DNA from: Polynucleobacter sp. TUM22923
GTDB taxonomy: Bacteria; Pseudomonadota; Gammaproteobacteria; Burkholderiales; Burkholderiaceae
Length of the DNA: 64,000 nt
Assembly: GCF_030295705.1 (NCBI RefSeq)
Contig: NZ_AP027274.1
Coordinates: forward strand, 682,001-746,000
Reading direction: 5' to 3'
The position numbers and the translations under genes were made by a program. Below the pieces are notes generated by a model that was not told the DNA's origin, searched no databases, and saw only the letters and a list, made by a program, of their open reading frames with translations. The first letter of the stretch is position 1. Each line of letters begins with the position of its first letter. Positions 1 through 10,709 of this stretch are shown here, in pieces.

Positions 1-2
1 CC

Positions 3-1676
3 TGTGCTGCAGAATTCTCAACCAATACTGCTTATTTATATTCAACTTATGAAGCTGAGCATGGCGAGTGTGAATCCCAGCCATCCAGCAAAGATAAGAT
101 TATGGTTTTGGGTGGTGGACCTAATCGAATCGGGCAGGGTATTGAGTTTGATTATTGCTGTGTTCACGCGGCGCTAGCACTGCGCGATGATGGTTACGAA
201 ACGATCATGGTCAACTGCAATCCAGAAACAGTTTCTACTGATTACGATACCTCGGATCGTCTCTACTTTGAGCCCCTGACTTTGGAAGATGTACTAGAGA
301 TTGTTGCTATTGAAAAGCCCAAAGGTGTGATCGTGCAGTATGGTGGTCAAACGCCTTTGAAGCTTGCTCTTGATCTCGAGGCTAATGGTGTGCCGATTAT
401 TGGTACCTCTCCAGATATGATTGATGCTGCTGAGGACCGTGAGCGTTTTCAAAAGCTGTTGCATGAGTTGAACTTGCGCCAGCCACCAAATCGAACCGCT
501 CGCGCTGAGGATGAGGCGCTTAAGCTTGCTGAGGAAATTGGTTATCCATTAGTTGTTCGTCCGTCCTATGTACTAGGCGGCCGTGCAATGGAAATCGTGC
601 ATGATGGAAGAGACCTCGAGCGTTATATGCGTGAGGCAGTCAAAGTCTCTCACGATTCTCCAGTGCTTTTAGATCGCTTTTTAAATGATGCGATTGAGTG
701 CGATGTTGACTGCATTAGTGACGGTCAACGCGTCTTTATTGGTGGCGTGATGGAGCATATAGAGCAGGCTGGTGTGCACTCTGGTGATTCAGCATGTTCC
801 TTGCCACCCTATTCTTTATCAGATGAAACGGTTGCAGAGATTAAGCGTCAAACTGCGGCGATGGCAAAAGGCCTTAATGTCATTGGTCTGATGAACGTAC
901 AGTTTGCGATTCAGAATGTAGGCGGCAAAGATGTCATCTATGTACTTGAAGTCAATCCCCGCGCCTCTCGAACTGTGCCATTTGTATCTAAGGTAACCGG
1001 TTTACAGCTAGCCAAAATAGCGGCGCGTTGTATGGTTGGCCAGACTCTGGACCAGCAAGGTATTAAGGAAGAGGTCAAGCCACCTTACTTCTCTGTCAAG
1101 GAAGCGGTATTTCCGTTTAATAAGTTCCCTGGTATTGATCCGATTCTGGGGCCTGAGATGCGCTCTACAGGTGAAGTGATGGGCGTTGGTAAAACCTTTG
1201 GTGAGGCGCTATTTAAGTCGCAACTCGGTGCAGGAATTAAGTTACCCAAGAGCGGAACAGTGGTGCTGACAGTAAAGGATAGCGATAAGCCTAAAGCGGT
1301 TGAAGTTGCTAAGCTGTTACATCAATTGGGATTCCCGATGGTAGCTACGAAGGGCACCGCTGCTGCAATTGAGGCTGCTGGTTTACCGGTGCGCGTGGTG
1401 AACAAAGTAAAGGATGGTCGCCCCCATATTGTGGACTTGATCAAAAATGGTGAAATCTCATTGGTTTTTACAACAGTAGATGAAACACGTACTGCAATTG
1501 CGGATTCACGCTCCATTAGAACCACTGCTCAAGCGAATAATGTGACTTACTACACCACTATTAGTGCAGCTCGCGCTGTAATGGATGGGTTGTTAGCATC
1601 TCAAAACGGTAGCAAAGAGTCTTTAGAAGTGTATGCCCTGCAAACGCTGCACAAAACGCTTTCTCATTTAAGTTAG
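3..1676 (+). CDS. carB: Carbamoyl-phosphate synthase large subunit, C-terminal half (5' end outside window)
   Basis: The large subunit makes carbamoyl phosphate from bicarbonate, ammonia and two ATP for arginine and pyrimidine synthesis in the cytoplasm. The frame is open from base 3, so the gene begins before the window; about 557 of the usual ~1,075 residues are present. Visible are the second-half nucleotide motif [10 protein letters not shown] (about residue 36 of the fragment), the ATP-grasp stretch [16 protein letters not shown], the [15 protein letters not shown] motif that ends the ATP-grasp core, and a C-terminal MGS-like allosteric domain (about the last 140 residues). greA follows after 9 bases, so the two are probably co-transcribed. 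Identification is secure. Confidence 0.97.
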   Translation, partial: CAAEFSTNTAYLYSTYEAEHGECESQPSSKDKIMVLGGGPNRIGQGIEFDYCCVHAALALRDDGYETIMVNCNPETVSTDYDTSDRLYFEPLTLEDVLEIVAIEKPKGVIVQYGGQTPLKLALDLEANGVPIIGTSPDMIDAAEDRERFQKLLHELNLRQPPNRTARAEDEALKLAEEIGYPLVVRPSYVLGGRAMEIVHDGRDLERYMREAVKVSHDSPVLLDRFLNDAIECDVDCISDGQRVFIGGVMEHIEQAGVHSGDSACSLPPYSLSDETVAEIKRQTAAMAKGLNVIGLMNVQFAIQNVGGKDVIYVLEVNPRASRTVPFVSKVTGLQLAKIAARCMVGQTLDQQGIKEEVKPPYFSVKEAVFPFNKFPGIDPILGPEMRSTGEVMGVGKTFGEALFKSQLGAGIKLPKSGTVVLTVKDSDKPKAVEVAKLLHQLGFPMVATKGTAAAIEAAGLPVRVVNKVKDGRPHIVDLIKNGEISLVFTTVDETRTAIADSRSIRTTAQANNVTYYTTISAARAVMDGLLASQNGSKESLEVYALQTLHKTLSHLS

Positions 1677-1685
1677 ACTAGAAAC

Positions 1686-2162
1686 ATGAACTCCATCCCT
1701 ATTACTAAACACGGCGCAGAACTTCTCAAAGAAGAGTTGCAGCGCTTAAAGCATGTTGAACGTCCAGCAGTGATTATTGCTATCTCTGAAGCGCGTGCGC
1801 AGGGCGATCTTTCTGAGAACGCTGAGTACGATGCCGCTAAAGAAAAGCAAGGATTTGTTGAGGGACGTATTCAGGAGCTTGAAGGAAAGCTCTCTGCTGC
1901 CCAGGTAATTGATCCAGCCTCTTTAGATGTTAATGGCCGTATCGTCTTTGGCGCCACTGTCGATCTTGAAGACTTAGAAGATGGCACGAAATTCACCTAT
2001 CAAATCGTAGGCGATGACGAGGCTGATATTGCCTTTAATAAAATCTCTATCAGCTCTCCGATTGCGCGCGCTTTAATTAGCAAAGAAGAGGGTGATGTTG
2101 TAGCGGTTCAGGCGCCGGCAGGCAATCGTCAAGTCGAGATATTGGCTGTGCGCTACGTTTAA
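1686..2162 (+). CDS. greA: Transcription elongation factor GreA
   Basis: GreA enters the RNA polymerase secondary channel and stimulates cleavage of backtracked transcripts. The 158-residue length is normal for the family. The N-terminal coiled coil carries the acidic tip motif [16 protein letters not shown] (about residues 40-55), whose acidic residues position the catalytic magnesium; the C-terminal half is the FKBP-like GreA/GreB domain. The gene starts 9 bases after carB and is followed after 9 bases by a small membrane protein gene, suggesting one transcript. Confidence 0.97.
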   Translation: MNSIPITKHGAELLKEELQRLKHVERPAVIIAISEARAQGDLSENAEYDAAKEKQGFVEGRIQELEGKLSAAQVIDPASLDVNGRIVFGATVDLEDLEDGTKFTYQIVGDDEADIAFNKISISSPIARALISKEEGDVVAVQAPAGNRQVEILAVRYV

Positions 2163-2171
2163 AGAGCTTGT

Positions 2172-2687
2172 ATGACTGCCTTGGATAGACCGCATCACTT
2201 AAGCGCTCAGCGACTTTTTACTCTGATCGCAGGATTATGGGTAGGCAGCCTTATCACGGTAGGCTATCTTGTGGCACCAGCCATTTTTAATACGATGACC
2301 GATCGTCAAGTTGCCGGCATGGTTGCCGGTAGTATTTTTAAGATCGAAGCTTATCTTAGCGTCACCGTCTGCATTGGCCTGATGGTGTTAGCCAATTTAT
2401 TAGTAAATCGTGGCCTTCATCAATTCAGACTTATTCGTTGGCTGTTATTAGTGATGTTGTTTTGTTCTATTGGCGCAGCTTTTATATTTATCCCTTGGAT
2501 GAACACCCTCAGAGATAACGCGCTAGCGCAAGGGATGCCCGTGATGCTTTCTCCATCGGCCACCTTGTTTGGAAGGCTGCATGGTGCCTCGAGTGTTCTG
2601 TTTATGCTGCAGAGTATGTTGGGTATTTTTCTAGTATGGAAATTGACCCGCACGACTGCCTCAAGTACAAGCCACGCTGGATCTTAG
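2172..2687 (+). CDS. DUF4149-type membrane protein
   Basis: A 171-residue protein with about four hydrophobic helices (approximately residues 15-37, 57-77, 86-106 and 137-158). The pattern, including LWVGSLITVGYLVAPAIF near the N-terminus, matches the DUF4149 family of small integral membrane proteins found next to greA in betaproteobacteria. Its function is not known. Spacing of 9 bases after greA argues for co-transcription. The family call rests on remembered pattern similarity, not on a search. Confidence 0.75.
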   Translation: MTALDRPHHLSAQRLFTLIAGLWVGSLITVGYLVAPAIFNTMTDRQVAGMVAGSIFKIEAYLSVTVCIGLMVLANLLVNRGLHQFRLIRWLLLVMLFCSIGAAFIFIPWMNTLRDNALAQGMPVMLSPSATLFGRLHGASSVLFMLQSMLGIFLVWKLTRTTASSTSHAGS

Positions 2688-2690
2688 GCA

Positions 2691-2715
2691 TTAAAAAACG
2701 CCGACTAGCGGCGTT
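2691..2715 (-). terminator. Rho-independent terminator of the YhbY-type gene
   Basis: A 7-bp GC-rich stem (AACGCCG/CGGCGTT) with a 5-base loop at 2697-2715. On the minus strand it is followed by a run of six U, the classical intrinsic terminator arrangement for the leftward gene at 2741-3382. The hairpin may also slow rightward transcripts from the DUF4149 gene, but no U run follows on that side. Confidence 0.8.
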
Positions 2716-2740
2716 GATCGTGGGTTGAGGCAATTCGCCC

Positions 2741-3382
2741 TTAAGAGCCCAGTGATTTTTTCTTGGTGCTGCTCATGCGTGCTTTGCGCTTTTTAATCGG
2801 CGCTGCTGCAGGCGCTGCTTTACGGTAGCCAGGTGATGACCAGCCGATTTTAGATTCAGCAGCATCTGCACGTAACACTCGCTTCTTGGGGGCTGCAGTT
2901 GAAGCGCTTGCCGTCTTGACTGCTGCAGCTCTTGTAAAGGGTGATTTGCTAGCGGCAGAACGTCTATCAGACCTTTCGGAAGTGCTAGTCCGAATACCCT
3001 CTTTGGATGAGGTGCGAACACCCTGTCGTTTGGTGCGAGGTGCTTGTAAGGATTTTTTGGTCTGCTTGTATGATCTGTCCAAATTTAGTAATGCAGTATC
3101 AATTTCTGCTTTTGGTTTCCAGATGACCAGAAGTTTGCCAATATGCTGCACTGGAGCGGCATCGAGTTTGTCACAGAGCTCTTCGTACATGGCAATGCGG
3201 GCTTCACGTTCATCACCAAAAACACGAATTTTGATTAAGCCATGATGGGCAATGGCGAGCTTTGCCTCTTTAATTACTGCTGGAGTAAGGCCATCGCCAC
3301 CGATCATGACAACAGGACTGAGGTCATGAGCTTGTGTTTTGAGTGATTTTCGTTGTGCGGGGGTAATGGTAAGTGCGGTCAT
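2741..3382 (-). CDS. YhbY/CRS1-domain RNA-binding protein with long basic tail
   Basis: Residues about 3-95 form a CRS1-YhbY (CRM) RNA-binding domain, with the typical LKTQAHDLSPVVMIGGDGLT start and the GLIKIRVFGDEREAR strand. E. coli YhbY associates with pre-50S ribosomal particles, so a role in large-subunit assembly is likely. The family is normally about 97 residues; this protein has an extra ~115-residue tail rich in Lys, Arg, Ser and Ala, probably disordered and nucleic-acid binding. It is divergent from rlmE, another 23S rRNA maturation gene, a neighbourhood known from E. coli. Confidence 0.9.
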   Translation of the reverse strand: MTALTITPAQRKSLKTQAHDLSPVVMIGGDGLTPAVIKEAKLAIAHHGLIKIRVFGDEREARIAMYEELCDKLDAAPVQHIGKLLVIWKPKAEIDTALLNLDRSYKQTKKSLQAPRTKRQGVRTSSKEGIRTSTSERSDRRSAASKSPFTRAAAVKTASASTAAPKKRVLRADAAESKIGWSSPGYRKAAPAAAPIKKRKARMSSTKKKSLGS

Positions 3383-3531
3383 GGGGTCGATGATAGAGCA
3401 TTCAGACTTGTAAAACAGGGCTTATGCCCCCAAATAGACATATATAAATTAGTAATTTAGTGGTTTACGGTCGATTCCTTTTGCCTTCGTAGCGATAAAG
3501 AAGGAAAATAGACCCCGAAAGTGAGTACCTT

Positions 3532-4206
3532 GTGGCAAAGAATAAATTTAATAAAAGTTGGTTACAGGATCACCTGCAAGATCCTTACGTCAAGATGGCC
3601 CAGAAAGAGGGCTATCGTGCTCGAGCAGTCTATAAGCTCAGTGAGATTGATGAGCAAGATCACCTCATTAAGGCGGGGATGACCGTAGTGGACCTGGGTA
3701 GTGCTCCAGGAAGCTGGTCACAGTACGCGCGTAATCGCCTGACAGAGCTAGGAAAAAATAATCCCCAAATTGAGTCTGGTAAGCCTGACGGCACCATTAT
3801 TGCGATTGATATTCTTCCCATGGAGGAGATTGCAGACGTTAGCTTTATTCAGGGTGACTTTCGTGAGGATGAGGGCCTTCAGGCGCTAGAGGCGCTGTTA
3901 CCAGCTAATTCTGGTGGAAAAGTAGATTTAGTACTATCAGATATGGCGCCTAACCTTTCGGGAGTAGGTGTGGCCGATGCGGCGCGAATGGCCTTCTTAG
4001 CTGAAATTGCCTTGGACTTTTCTCTTGTGCATCTCAAGCCGGAGGGGGCTTTGCTCATCAAGTGCTTTAACGGTAGTGGCTATAGTCAAATCGTCGAATC
4101 GTTCAAAAAAGTCTTTAAAACGGTTGCTTCCCGAAAGCCCAAGGCATCCAGAGCGCGCTCATCGGAGATCTTTCTCTTAGGTAGAAACCTCAAGCCGCCT
4201 AAATAA
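3532..4206 (+). CDS. rlmE: 23S rRNA (uridine-2'-O-)-methyltransferase RlmE
   Basis: RlmE (FtsJ/RrmJ) methylates U2552 of 23S rRNA using SAM. The 224-residue sequence shows the SAM motif [15 protein letters not shown], the catalytic-tetrad contexts [10 protein letters not shown] (Lys), [13 protein letters not shown] (Asp), [11 protein letters not shown] (Lys) and SSEIFLLG (Glu). The start chosen is GTG at 3532, giving the usual N-terminus [10 protein letters not shown]; no in-frame ATG precedes it. ftsH lies downstream, the order seen in most proteobacteria. Confidence 0.96.
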   Translation: MAKNKFNKSWLQDHLQDPYVKMAQKEGYRARAVYKLSEIDEQDHLIKAGMTVVDLGSAPGSWSQYARNRLTELGKNNPQIESGKPDGTIIAIDILPMEEIADVSFIQGDFREDEGLQALEALLPANSGGKVDLVLSDMAPNLSGVGVADAARMAFLAEIALDFSLVHLKPEGALLIKCFNGSGYSQIVESFKKVFKTVASRKPKASRARSSEIFLLGRNLKPPK

Positions 4207-4333
4207 CCCCTTACTTATAGGGGATTATTAAATAAAACCCCGTCTAGCACTTGAAAAAGCCTGGTAGTAGAATCAAATACTTATATATAGCAATCCGCTT
4301 TAACTCCCGGATTAATCCGGCAAAGGTCTCCTT

Positions 4334-6211
4334 TTGAATAGCAATATGTTGCAAAAAATCGGTGTGTGGCTCATTGTGGGCTTAGTCTTGTTTACTGTTT
4401 TTAAACAGTTCGACAAGCCTAGGGAACAGAATCAGGTCACGTATTCCCAATTTATGGACGATGCTAAGGCTGGCAAAGTCAGGCGCGTTGACGTGCAAGG
4501 GCGTACCTTGCAAGTGACTCCGAACGACGGCAGCAAGTATTCGATCATTACGCCAGGCGACATTTGGATGGTTGGCGATCTGATGAAGTACGGCGTGCAA
4601 GTTACCGGCAAAGCTGATGACGAACCTAATTTATTGGTTTCTGCTTTGTATTACCTTGGACCTACTTTATTGATCATTGGTTTTTGGTTTTTCATGATGC
4701 GTCAAATGCAGGGTGGTGGTAAGGGTGGTGCATTCTCGTTTGGTAAATCCAAGGCGCGCTTGATCGACGAAAACAGTAACACCGTGACTTTTGCGGATGT
4801 GGCAGGTTGCGATGAAGCCAAGGAAGAAGTCTTCGAGATTGTGGACTTCCTCAAGGATCCTCAGAAATTTCAGAAGCTGGGTGGTCGTATTCCACACGGC
4901 ATTTTGCTCGTTGGCCCTCCTGGTACAGGTAAGACTTTAATAGCGCGCGCTATTGCTGGTGAAGCAAAAGTCCCTTTCTTTGCTATCTCAGGTTCTGACT
5001 TTGTTGAAATGTTCGTGGGCGTTGGCGCATCTCGCGTGCGTGACATGTTTGAGAACGCTAAGAAGAATTCTCCTTGCATCATCTTTATTGATGAGATTGA
5101 TGCTGTGGGTCGTCATCGTGGTGCCGGTATGGGTGGCGGTAACGATGAGCGTGAGCAAACATTGAATCAGATGTTGGTGGAGATGGATGGCTTTGAAAGC
5201 AATAGCGGCGTCATCGTTGTTGCTGCAACGAACCGCTCTGATGTATTGGATCGCGCCTTGTTACGTCCAGGACGTTTCGATCGCCAGGTCCATGTCGGCT
5301 TGCCAGATATTCGTGGCCGTGAACAAATTTTGCAAGTGCATATGCGTAAAGTTCCCATTGATCCAGACGTGAACGCTGCTGTATTAGCGCGTGGTACACC
5401 TGGATTTTCAGGGGCGGATTTGGCGAACTTGGTAAATGAATCTGCATTGTTTGCAGCCCGTCGTAATAAACGCGCGGTAGACATGAAGGACTTTGAGGAC
5501 GCTAAAGATAAGATCTACATGGGTCCTGAGCGTAAGTCTGCAGTCATGCGCGAGGAAGAGCGTCGCAATACGGCTTATCACGAGTCCGGGCATGCAGTGG
5601 TGGCTAAGTCATTGCCAAAGGCTGACCCTGTCCATAAGGTTACTATCATGCCCCGTGGCATGGCTCTGGGTGTGACTTGGCAGTTGCCTGAGTTTGATCG
5701 AGTGAACCTATACAAAGACCGCATGATGGAAGAGTTGGCGATTCTATTTGGTGGTCGCGCAGCAGAAGAAGTATTTTTGAACTCCATGAGTACGGGCGCC
5801 TCTAATGACTTTGAACGTGCCACCAAAATGGCGCGGGATATGGTGACTCGTTACGGTATGAGCGATAGCTTGGGCACAATGGTCTATGTTGATACAGAAT
5901 CTGAGAGTATGTTCGGTCGTCAAAGCTCAAAGACTGTTTCTGAGTTGACTCAACAAAAAGTAGATGCAGAAATACGAGCATTAGTTGATAGTCAGTACGC
6001 TTTGGCCAGATCTATTCTGGAGCAAAACCGTGACAAGGTTGAAGCTATGGTTGCCGCTTTGCTAGAGATGGAGACTATTGATGCTGAGCAGATTACAGAC
6101 ATCATGGAAGGCCGTCCACCACGTACTCCGAAGCTACCGCCCGCTACTACCTTTGGAAACTCTGCAGGTACACCAGGACCTGCAGCTGGTAGTACGCCAG
6201 CAACTGCTTAG
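4334..6211 (+). CDS. ftsH: ATP-dependent zinc metalloprotease FtsH
   Basis: FtsH is the membrane-anchored AAA+ protease that degrades misfolded membrane proteins and short-lived regulators. Of its 625 residues, two N-terminal transmembrane segments (about 9-25 and 103-122) flank a periplasmic domain; the AAA module has Walker A GPPGTGKT (about 194) and Walker [12 protein letters not shown]; the zinc site is HESGH (about 416) with the third ligand Asp in [10 protein letters not shown]. The start is TTG at 4334; an ATG four codons later (4346) is an alternative. The C-terminal tail is Pro/Thr/Gly-rich and probably disordered. folP follows after 27 bases. Confidence 0.97.
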   Translation: MNSNMLQKIGVWLIVGLVLFTVFKQFDKPREQNQVTYSQFMDDAKAGKVRRVDVQGRTLQVTPNDGSKYSIITPGDIWMVGDLMKYGVQVTGKADDEPNLLVSALYYLGPTLLIIGFWFFMMRQMQGGGKGGAFSFGKSKARLIDENSNTVTFADVAGCDEAKEEVFEIVDFLKDPQKFQKLGGRIPHGILLVGPPGTGKTLIARAIAGEAKVPFFAISGSDFVEMFVGVGASRVRDMFENAKKNSPCIIFIDEIDAVGRHRGAGMGGGNDEREQTLNQMLVEMDGFESNSGVIVVAATNRSDVLDRALLRPGRFDRQVHVGLPDIRGREQILQVHMRKVPIDPDVNAAVLARGTPGFSGADLANLVNESALFAARRNKRAVDMKDFEDAKDKIYMGPERKSAVMREEERRNTAYHESGHAVVAKSLPKADPVHKVTIMPRGMALGVTWQLPEFDRVNLYKDRMMEELAILFGGRAAEEVFLNSMSTGASNDFERATKMARDMVTRYGMSDSLGTMVYVDTESESMFGRQSSKTVSELTQQKVDAEIRALVDSQYALARSILEQNRDKVEAMVAALLEMETIDAEQITDIMEGRPPRTPKLPPATTFGNSAGTPGPAAGSTPATA

Positions 6212-6238
6212 TTTTTGATAAGCAAACTCACTTAGTAG

Positions 6239-7102
6239 ATGATGCATAAAACTTTGCCCGCAACATGGCGTTGCGGGCATTTTCTTTTTGACTTTAGCAA
6301 GCGTAGGCGACCCTTAGTCATGGGTATCTTGAACGCTACTCCCGATTCATTCTCGGATGGCGGTCAGTTTCGTAGCGCGACTGACGCGATAGCCCAAGCG
6401 GAGCGCATGATTGCTAGCGGGGCAGACATCATTGATATCGGCGGTGAGTCTACTCGACCAGGTGCTGAGCCCGTTTCCTTGCAGGAAGAATTGGACCGTG
6501 TCTTGCCGGTAATTGAGGCGCTAAAAAATTGTGGTGTTGCACTGTCGATTGATACCTACAAAGCAGAAACAATGCGCCAAGCCCTAAAGCTCGGCGTTGA
6601 CTGCGTAAATGATGTTTGGGCCCTAAGACAAGAGGGTGCTGTGGATGCCATTTTAGAAAACAGGGCTGGCCAACCATGCGGTGTTATTTTGATGCATATG
6701 CAGCGTGACCCACAAACAATGCAATTTGATCCGCATTATCAAGACGTCATCGCTGATGTGAAGTCATTTCTGAATCAACGTGCAGCCTACTTGGTAGAAA
6801 AAGGCGTAGCCCCTAACAGCATTGTTATTGATCCGGGCTTTGGATTTGGTAAGAGCCTTGAGCATAATCTACAGATGCTTGCTCACTTTGAGCAATTCTC
6901 GCAATTAACTTATTCCGTTTTAGCAGGGATTTCTCGGAAGTCAATGTTGGGTAAGTTGACGGGTCGCGACACAAGCGAAAGAGTTGCCCCTAGCATTGCT
7001 GCGGCCATTCTTGCGGCAGATCGAGGTGCCCGCATTATCCGAGTGCACGATGTACAGGAGACAGTAGATGCACTCAAGCTCTGGGAGGCGGTTCAAGACT
7101 AG
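6239..7102 (+). CDS. folP: Dihydropteroate synthase
   Basis: Joins p-aminobenzoate to the pterin diphosphate in folate synthesis, the step blocked by sulfonamides. The 287-residue protein carries both signature regions, [15 protein letters not shown] near residue 28 and [14 protein letters not shown] near residue 62, as well as the [11 protein letters not shown] and SRKSMLG motifs of the pterin and PABA sites. The adjacent ATG at 6242 is an alternative start. The ftsH-folP-glmM order is the classic proteobacterial arrangement. Confidence 0.96.
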   Translation: MMHKTLPATWRCGHFLFDFSKRRRPLVMGILNATPDSFSDGGQFRSATDAIAQAERMIASGADIIDIGGESTRPGAEPVSLQEELDRVLPVIEALKNCGVALSIDTYKAETMRQALKLGVDCVNDVWALRQEGAVDAILENRAGQPCGVILMHMQRDPQTMQFDPHYQDVIADVKSFLNQRAAYLVEKGVAPNSIVIDPGFGFGKSLEHNLQMLAHFEQFSQLTYSVLAGISRKSMLGKLTGRDTSERVAPSIAAAILAADRGARIIRVHDVQETVDALKLWEAVQD

Positions 7103-7152
7103 GGCTGACGCATCTGCGAACTTTGATGTCAGTAAGTTTTATAATTAACTCC

Positions 7153-8496
7153 ATGAAAAAACAATACTTTGGTACAGATGGCATTCGCGGTGAAGTAGGG
7201 CAATTTCCGATTGTTCCTGAATTTATGACGCGCCTTGGGTATGCTGCTGGCAAAGTATTAACCCGTGCTGCCAAACCAGGAGAGCGCTGTAAGATTTTGA
7301 TTGGTAAAGACACGCGGGTATCAGGCTATTTGTTGGAGGCCTCCTTGGAGGCGGGTTTTGCAGCGGCTGGTGTTGATGTCATGCTTTGTGGCCCTATTCC
7401 GACTCCGGGCGTTGCTTACCTCACTAAGGCTTTACGGCTCTCTGCAGGTCTAGTGATTTCTGCATCTCACAACCCATATCAAGATAACGGTATCAAGTTC
7501 TTTTCTGCGAAGGGCGACAAACTCTCGGACGACTTTGAGTTAGCGATTGAAGCTGAATTAGCGCTGCCGATGGGATGCGTTAGCTCTGAAGAATTAGGCA
7601 AGGCCTTTCGTCTTGACGATGCAGCAGGGCGTTATATTGAGTTTTGTAAGTCTAGCTTTCCGGGCGAGTTAAATCTCAAGGGAATGAAATTGGTTGTTGA
7701 CTGCGCCAACGGCGCTGCTTATCACACCGCCCCACATGTATTTCATGAGTTGGGGGCTGAGGTAATTTCTATCGGGGTGAGCCCGAACGGGCGCAATATT
7801 AACGATGGGTGTGGCGCTACTGCGCCAGCGGCTTTAGTTGCCAAGGTCAAAGAAGTGGGTGCCGATCTGGGTATTGCTCTGGACGGTGATGCAGACCGCC
7901 TGCAAATGGTCGATGCTACTGGGCAACTTTTCAACGGTGATGAATTACTTTACGTCCTCACTAAAGATCGTATTGCCAGAGGGCAGGCTTTAGGGGGTGT
8001 TGTGGGCACCTTGATGACCAACTTGGCCATAGAAAATGCCATTAAAGACCTGGGTATTGAATTTGAGCGTGCTAATGTCGGCGACCGCTATGTCCTAGAA
8101 TTACTTAAGCAAAGAGGCTGGATATTAGGTGGCGAAGGTTCTGGTCATCTACTTTGCTTAGATCAGCATTCGACTGGTGATGGCACCATCGCTGCGCTGC
8201 AGGTTTTGGCGGCGATGAGCCACAACAAACAGAGTCTGGCGCAGCTACTCGACACTGTCCAGATCTTTCCGCAGGTATTGCTCAATATTCGCTTTAAGGT
8301 TGCTTACAACTGGAAATCAGACGAAGCCCTTCAAACTCAGATAAAGCAGGTTGAGAAAGACCTAGAGGGTAAGGGTAGGGTATTAATTCGGGCATCTGGG
8401 ACGGAGCCCCTCTTGCGAGTGATGGTTGAGGCTCAAGATGGCGAAGTTGCTATGCGCGCTGCTAAAAGTATTGCTGCCCTAATACCCACTTCATAA
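7153..8496 (+). CDS. glmM: Phosphoglucosamine mutase
   Basis: Converts glucosamine-6-phosphate to glucosamine-1-phosphate for UDP-GlcNAc, peptidoglycan and LPS synthesis. The phosphoserine loop is [12 protein letters not shown], the metal loop DGDADR, the sugar-binding loop GEGSGH and the phosphate-binding loop [13 protein letters not shown] place the start at ATG 7153, which gives the family's canonical N-terminus [16 protein letters not shown] and 447 residues; an in-frame ATG at 7123 would add ten atypical residues. Confidence 0.95.
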   Translation: MKKQYFGTDGIRGEVGQFPIVPEFMTRLGYAAGKVLTRAAKPGERCKILIGKDTRVSGYLLEASLEAGFAAAGVDVMLCGPIPTPGVAYLTKALRLSAGLVISASHNPYQDNGIKFFSAKGDKLSDDFELAIEAELALPMGCVSSEELGKAFRLDDAAGRYIEFCKSSFPGELNLKGMKLVVDCANGAAYHTAPHVFHELGAEVISIGVSPNGRNINDGCGATAPAALVAKVKEVGADLGIALDGDADRLQMVDATGQLFNGDELLYVLTKDRIARGQALGGVVGTLMTNLAIENAIKDLGIEFERANVGDRYVLELLKQRGWILGGEGSGHLLCLDQHSTGDGTIAALQVLAAMSHNKQSLAQLLDTVQIFPQVLLNIRFKVAYNWKSDEALQTQIKQVEKDLEGKGRVLIRASGTEPLLRVMVEAQDGEVAMRAAKSIAALIPTS

Positions 8497-8534
8497 GCCA
8501 TTGTTTTTATTGGTAAGTATTGGTTTTTAAGCGA

Positions 8535-8568
8535 CTGTCATAAAAGCGTCATAGAGAGCCCGTATTGT
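8535..8568 (+). promoter_or_regulatory. Pho box and -10 element of the pst-pho operon
   Basis: CTGTCAT-AAAA-GCGTCAT (8535-8552) matches the two 7-mers with 4-base spacer that bind a PhoB dimer. Exactly 10 bases later stands TATTGT (8563-8568), a reasonable -10, with no separate -35, as known for PhoB-activated promoters. The pstS start codon is 45 bases further on, preceded by GAGGAC as ribosome binding site. Binding and activation are inferred. Confidence 0.85.
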
Positions 8569-8612
8569 TCAGTTATCGCAATGTTGCGGTATTTATCTGA
8601 GGACAGATCCAT

Positions 8613-9635
8613 ATGAAATCTTTTTTGAAAACAGCGCTTGTGATCAGCGCGATTTCAATTGCTCCAGCTGCTTTTGCATTAGATATGACTGGCGCAGGCG
8701 CAACTTTCCCATACCCAATTTATGCTAAATGGGCTGAGGCTTATAAAGCGAAGACAGGCAATAACCTGAACTATCAATCCATCGGATCCTCTGGTGGTAT
8801 CAAGCAAATTAAAGCTAAAACAGTGGATTTTGGTGCAACTGATAATCCAGTGAAATTTGAAGATCTAGAAAAAGATGGTCTAGTTCAATTTCCAGCGATT
8901 ATTGGCGGTGTAGTGCCCGTAATTAACGTAGAGGGCGTAAAGGCTTACGAACTCAAACTTTCACCAGATACCTTGTCAGATATTTTCCAGGGCACTATCA
9001 CTAACTGGAATGACAGACGAGTTGTCTTGAACAACCCAGGCATGAAAATGCCTGACTTGCCAATTACCGTAGTGCATCGCGCCGATGGATCTGGTACGAC
9101 TGCTATTTTTACTAACTACTTAGCTAAAGTCAGCCAGAACTGGAAAGATTCTGTTGGGGAAGGCGCTGCAGTAAAGTGGCCAGCCGTATCCTCAGTAGGT
9201 GGTAAGGGTAATGAGGGTGTAGCAGCAAACGTACTGCGCGTTAAAGGGGCCATTGGTTACGTTGAGTATGCTTACGCTAAGAAAAATAAAATGACCAGCG
9301 TATCTTTGAAAAATAAGGACGAACAATTTGTTCAGCCAGACGACCTTACATTTGCAGCGGCCGCGGCTAGTACTGATTGGTCCAAGGTTCCAGGTATGGG
9401 TACATTTATTACTAATAGTCCTGGTGCTAAATCATGGCCAATCACTGGCGCTTCATTCATCTTGATTTACAAGTCCCCAGAAAATAAGGCAAACGTTGCT
9501 GAAGTTCTGAAGTTTTTCGACTTTGCGTTCAAGGATGGCAAGAAAATGGCTGAAGAGCTCGATTATGTTGCGATGCCAGATGCGACTACAGACTTCATCC
9601 GTAAGAATGTATTTACAAAGGTAGTAACTAAGTAA
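8613..9635 (+). CDS. pstS: Phosphate ABC transporter, periplasmic phosphate-binding protein
   Basis: High-affinity phosphate-binding protein that feeds PstCAB. Of 340 residues, the first ~22 form a signal peptide (basic MKSFLK, hydrophobic core, AFA cleavage site). The mature part has GAGATFPYPIY, YQSIGSSGG and the phosphate loop HRADGSGTT. First gene of the pst-pho operon behind a Pho box. A 12-bp hairpin follows the stop codon and probably makes pstS transcripts more abundant or more stable than those of the downstream genes. Confidence 0.97.
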   Translation: MKSFLKTALVISAISIAPAAFALDMTGAGATFPYPIYAKWAEAYKAKTGNNLNYQSIGSSGGIKQIKAKTVDFGATDNPVKFEDLEKDGLVQFPAIIGGVVPVINVEGVKAYELKLSPDTLSDIFQGTITNWNDRRVVLNNPGMKMPDLPITVVHRADGSGTTAIFTNYLAKVSQNWKDSVGEGAAVKWPAVSSVGGKGNEGVAANVLRVKGAIGYVEYAYAKKNKMTSVSLKNKDEQFVQPDDLTFAAAAASTDWSKVPGMGTFITNSPGAKSWPITGASFILIYKSPENKANVAEVLKFFDFAFKDGKKMAEELDYVAMPDATTDFIRKNVFTKVVTK

Positions 9636-9669
9636 AATAGACCAAGAGTCTACTTTAGCGATCGATGTA

Positions 9670-9698
9670 AAACAGCTCCACTTATTGTGGGGCTGTTT
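9670..9698 (+). terminator. Hairpin between pstS and pstC (partial terminator or mRNA stabiliser)
   Basis: A 12-bp stem (AAACAGCTCCAC with GTGGGGCTGTTT, one G-U pair) and a 5-base loop directly after pstS. It lacks a clear U run, so it more likely limits read-through or protects the 3' end of pstS mRNA than stops transcription completely. The right arm lies before the true pstC start. Confidence 0.65.
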
Positions 9699-9719
9699 CA
9701 ATATTTAATAAGTGTATTG

Positions 9720-10709
9720 ATGATGGAATTAACTCAGTCTCATTCAGCACCAACACCGCAAGCTTTGCGTATTGCAAAGTTACAGCGCGTACAGGATTTT
9801 TTGTTTCATCGGATCACTCAATTTTTTGCCTTATCAGTCTTAATTGCCTTAGTAGGAATTATGGTGTCTTTGGTTGGCAATGCTTGGCCTGCACTGAGTA
9901 CTTTTGGGATTGGCTTTTTCTTCACCCAAGAGTGGGACATTGTGAATGGTGAGTTTGGTGGATTAATTGCAATCTACGGCACCTTAGTCACCTCTTTGAT
10001 TGCTTTGCTGATTGCCGTTCCATTAAGTTTTGGGATTGCTGTATTTTTAACTGAGCTTTGCCCATCCCCTTTGCGTAGACCCTTAGGTACGGCGGTAGAG
10101 TTATTGGCCGCTGTCCCATCGATCATTTATGGCATGTTTGGCTTATTCATCTTCGCCCCATTATTTGCCGACTATATTCAGCCAGCATTGGCAGCCACTT
10201 TAGGGCAGATTCCGGGCTTTGGCATTTTATTCTCTGGTGCTTTTAATGGTATCGGTATCTTGTGTGCTGGATTGATCTTAGCCATGATGATCCTGCCCTT
10301 TATTGCGTCAGTGATGCGTGATGTATTTGAGATCGTTCCACCGGTTCTAAAGGAATCGGCTTATGGTATTGGTTGCACTACTTGGGAAGTGGTTAAAAAT
10401 GTCGTGCTTCCGTACACCAAGGCAGGCGTTATAGGCGGAGTGATGTTGGGTCTTGGTCGAGCGCTTGGTGAAACTATGGCAGTTACTTTTGTGATTGGCA
10501 ATGCCCATCGACTTTCTCCTTCATTGTTTGCGCCTGGCACTTCGATTGCCTCGACGCTTGCTAATGAATTTGGTGAAGCGGAGGCAGGCAACCATTTGTC
10601 ATCCCTGTTTGCACTGGGTTTAGCGCTTTTCATGATTACTTTTATCGTCTTAGCCTGCGCTAAGTGGATGCTAAGTAGTATGGAGAAAAAGCAGGGGCTA
10701 AAAACATGA
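9720..10709 (+). CDS. pstC: Phosphate ABC transporter permease PstC
   Basis: One of the two membrane permeases of the phosphate importer. About six transmembrane helices can be seen, with the inner-membrane-component loop [18 protein letters not shown] and [16 protein letters not shown] motif ([16 protein letters not shown]) typical of PstC. The reading frame is open from 9687, but that part is the right arm of the pstS-pstC hairpin, so I start at ATG 9720 (or 9723), giving about 329 residues. Its stop overlaps the pstA start by four bases (ATGA). Confidence 0.94.
   Translation: MMELTQSHSAPTPQALRIAKLQRVQDFLFHRITQFFALSVLIALVGIMVSLVGNAWPALSTFGIGFFFTQEWDIVNGEFGGLIAIYGTLVTSLIALLIAVPLSFGIAVFLTELCPSPLRRPLGTAVELLAAVPSIIYGMFGLFIFAPLFADYIQPALAATLGQIPGFGILFSGAFNGIGILCAGLILAMMILPFIASVMRDVFEIVPPVLKESAYGIGCTTWEVVKNVVLPYTKAGVIGGVMLGLGRALGETMAVTFVIGNAHRLSPSLFAPGTSIASTLANEFGEAEAGNHLSSLFALGLALFMITFIVLACAKWMLSSMEKKQGLKT

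Noticed and set aside
5167..5484. Antisense frame of 105 codons in ftsH
   Set aside because: It lies fully within the conserved AAA region of ftsH and gives no recognisable protein; it is a codon-shadow.
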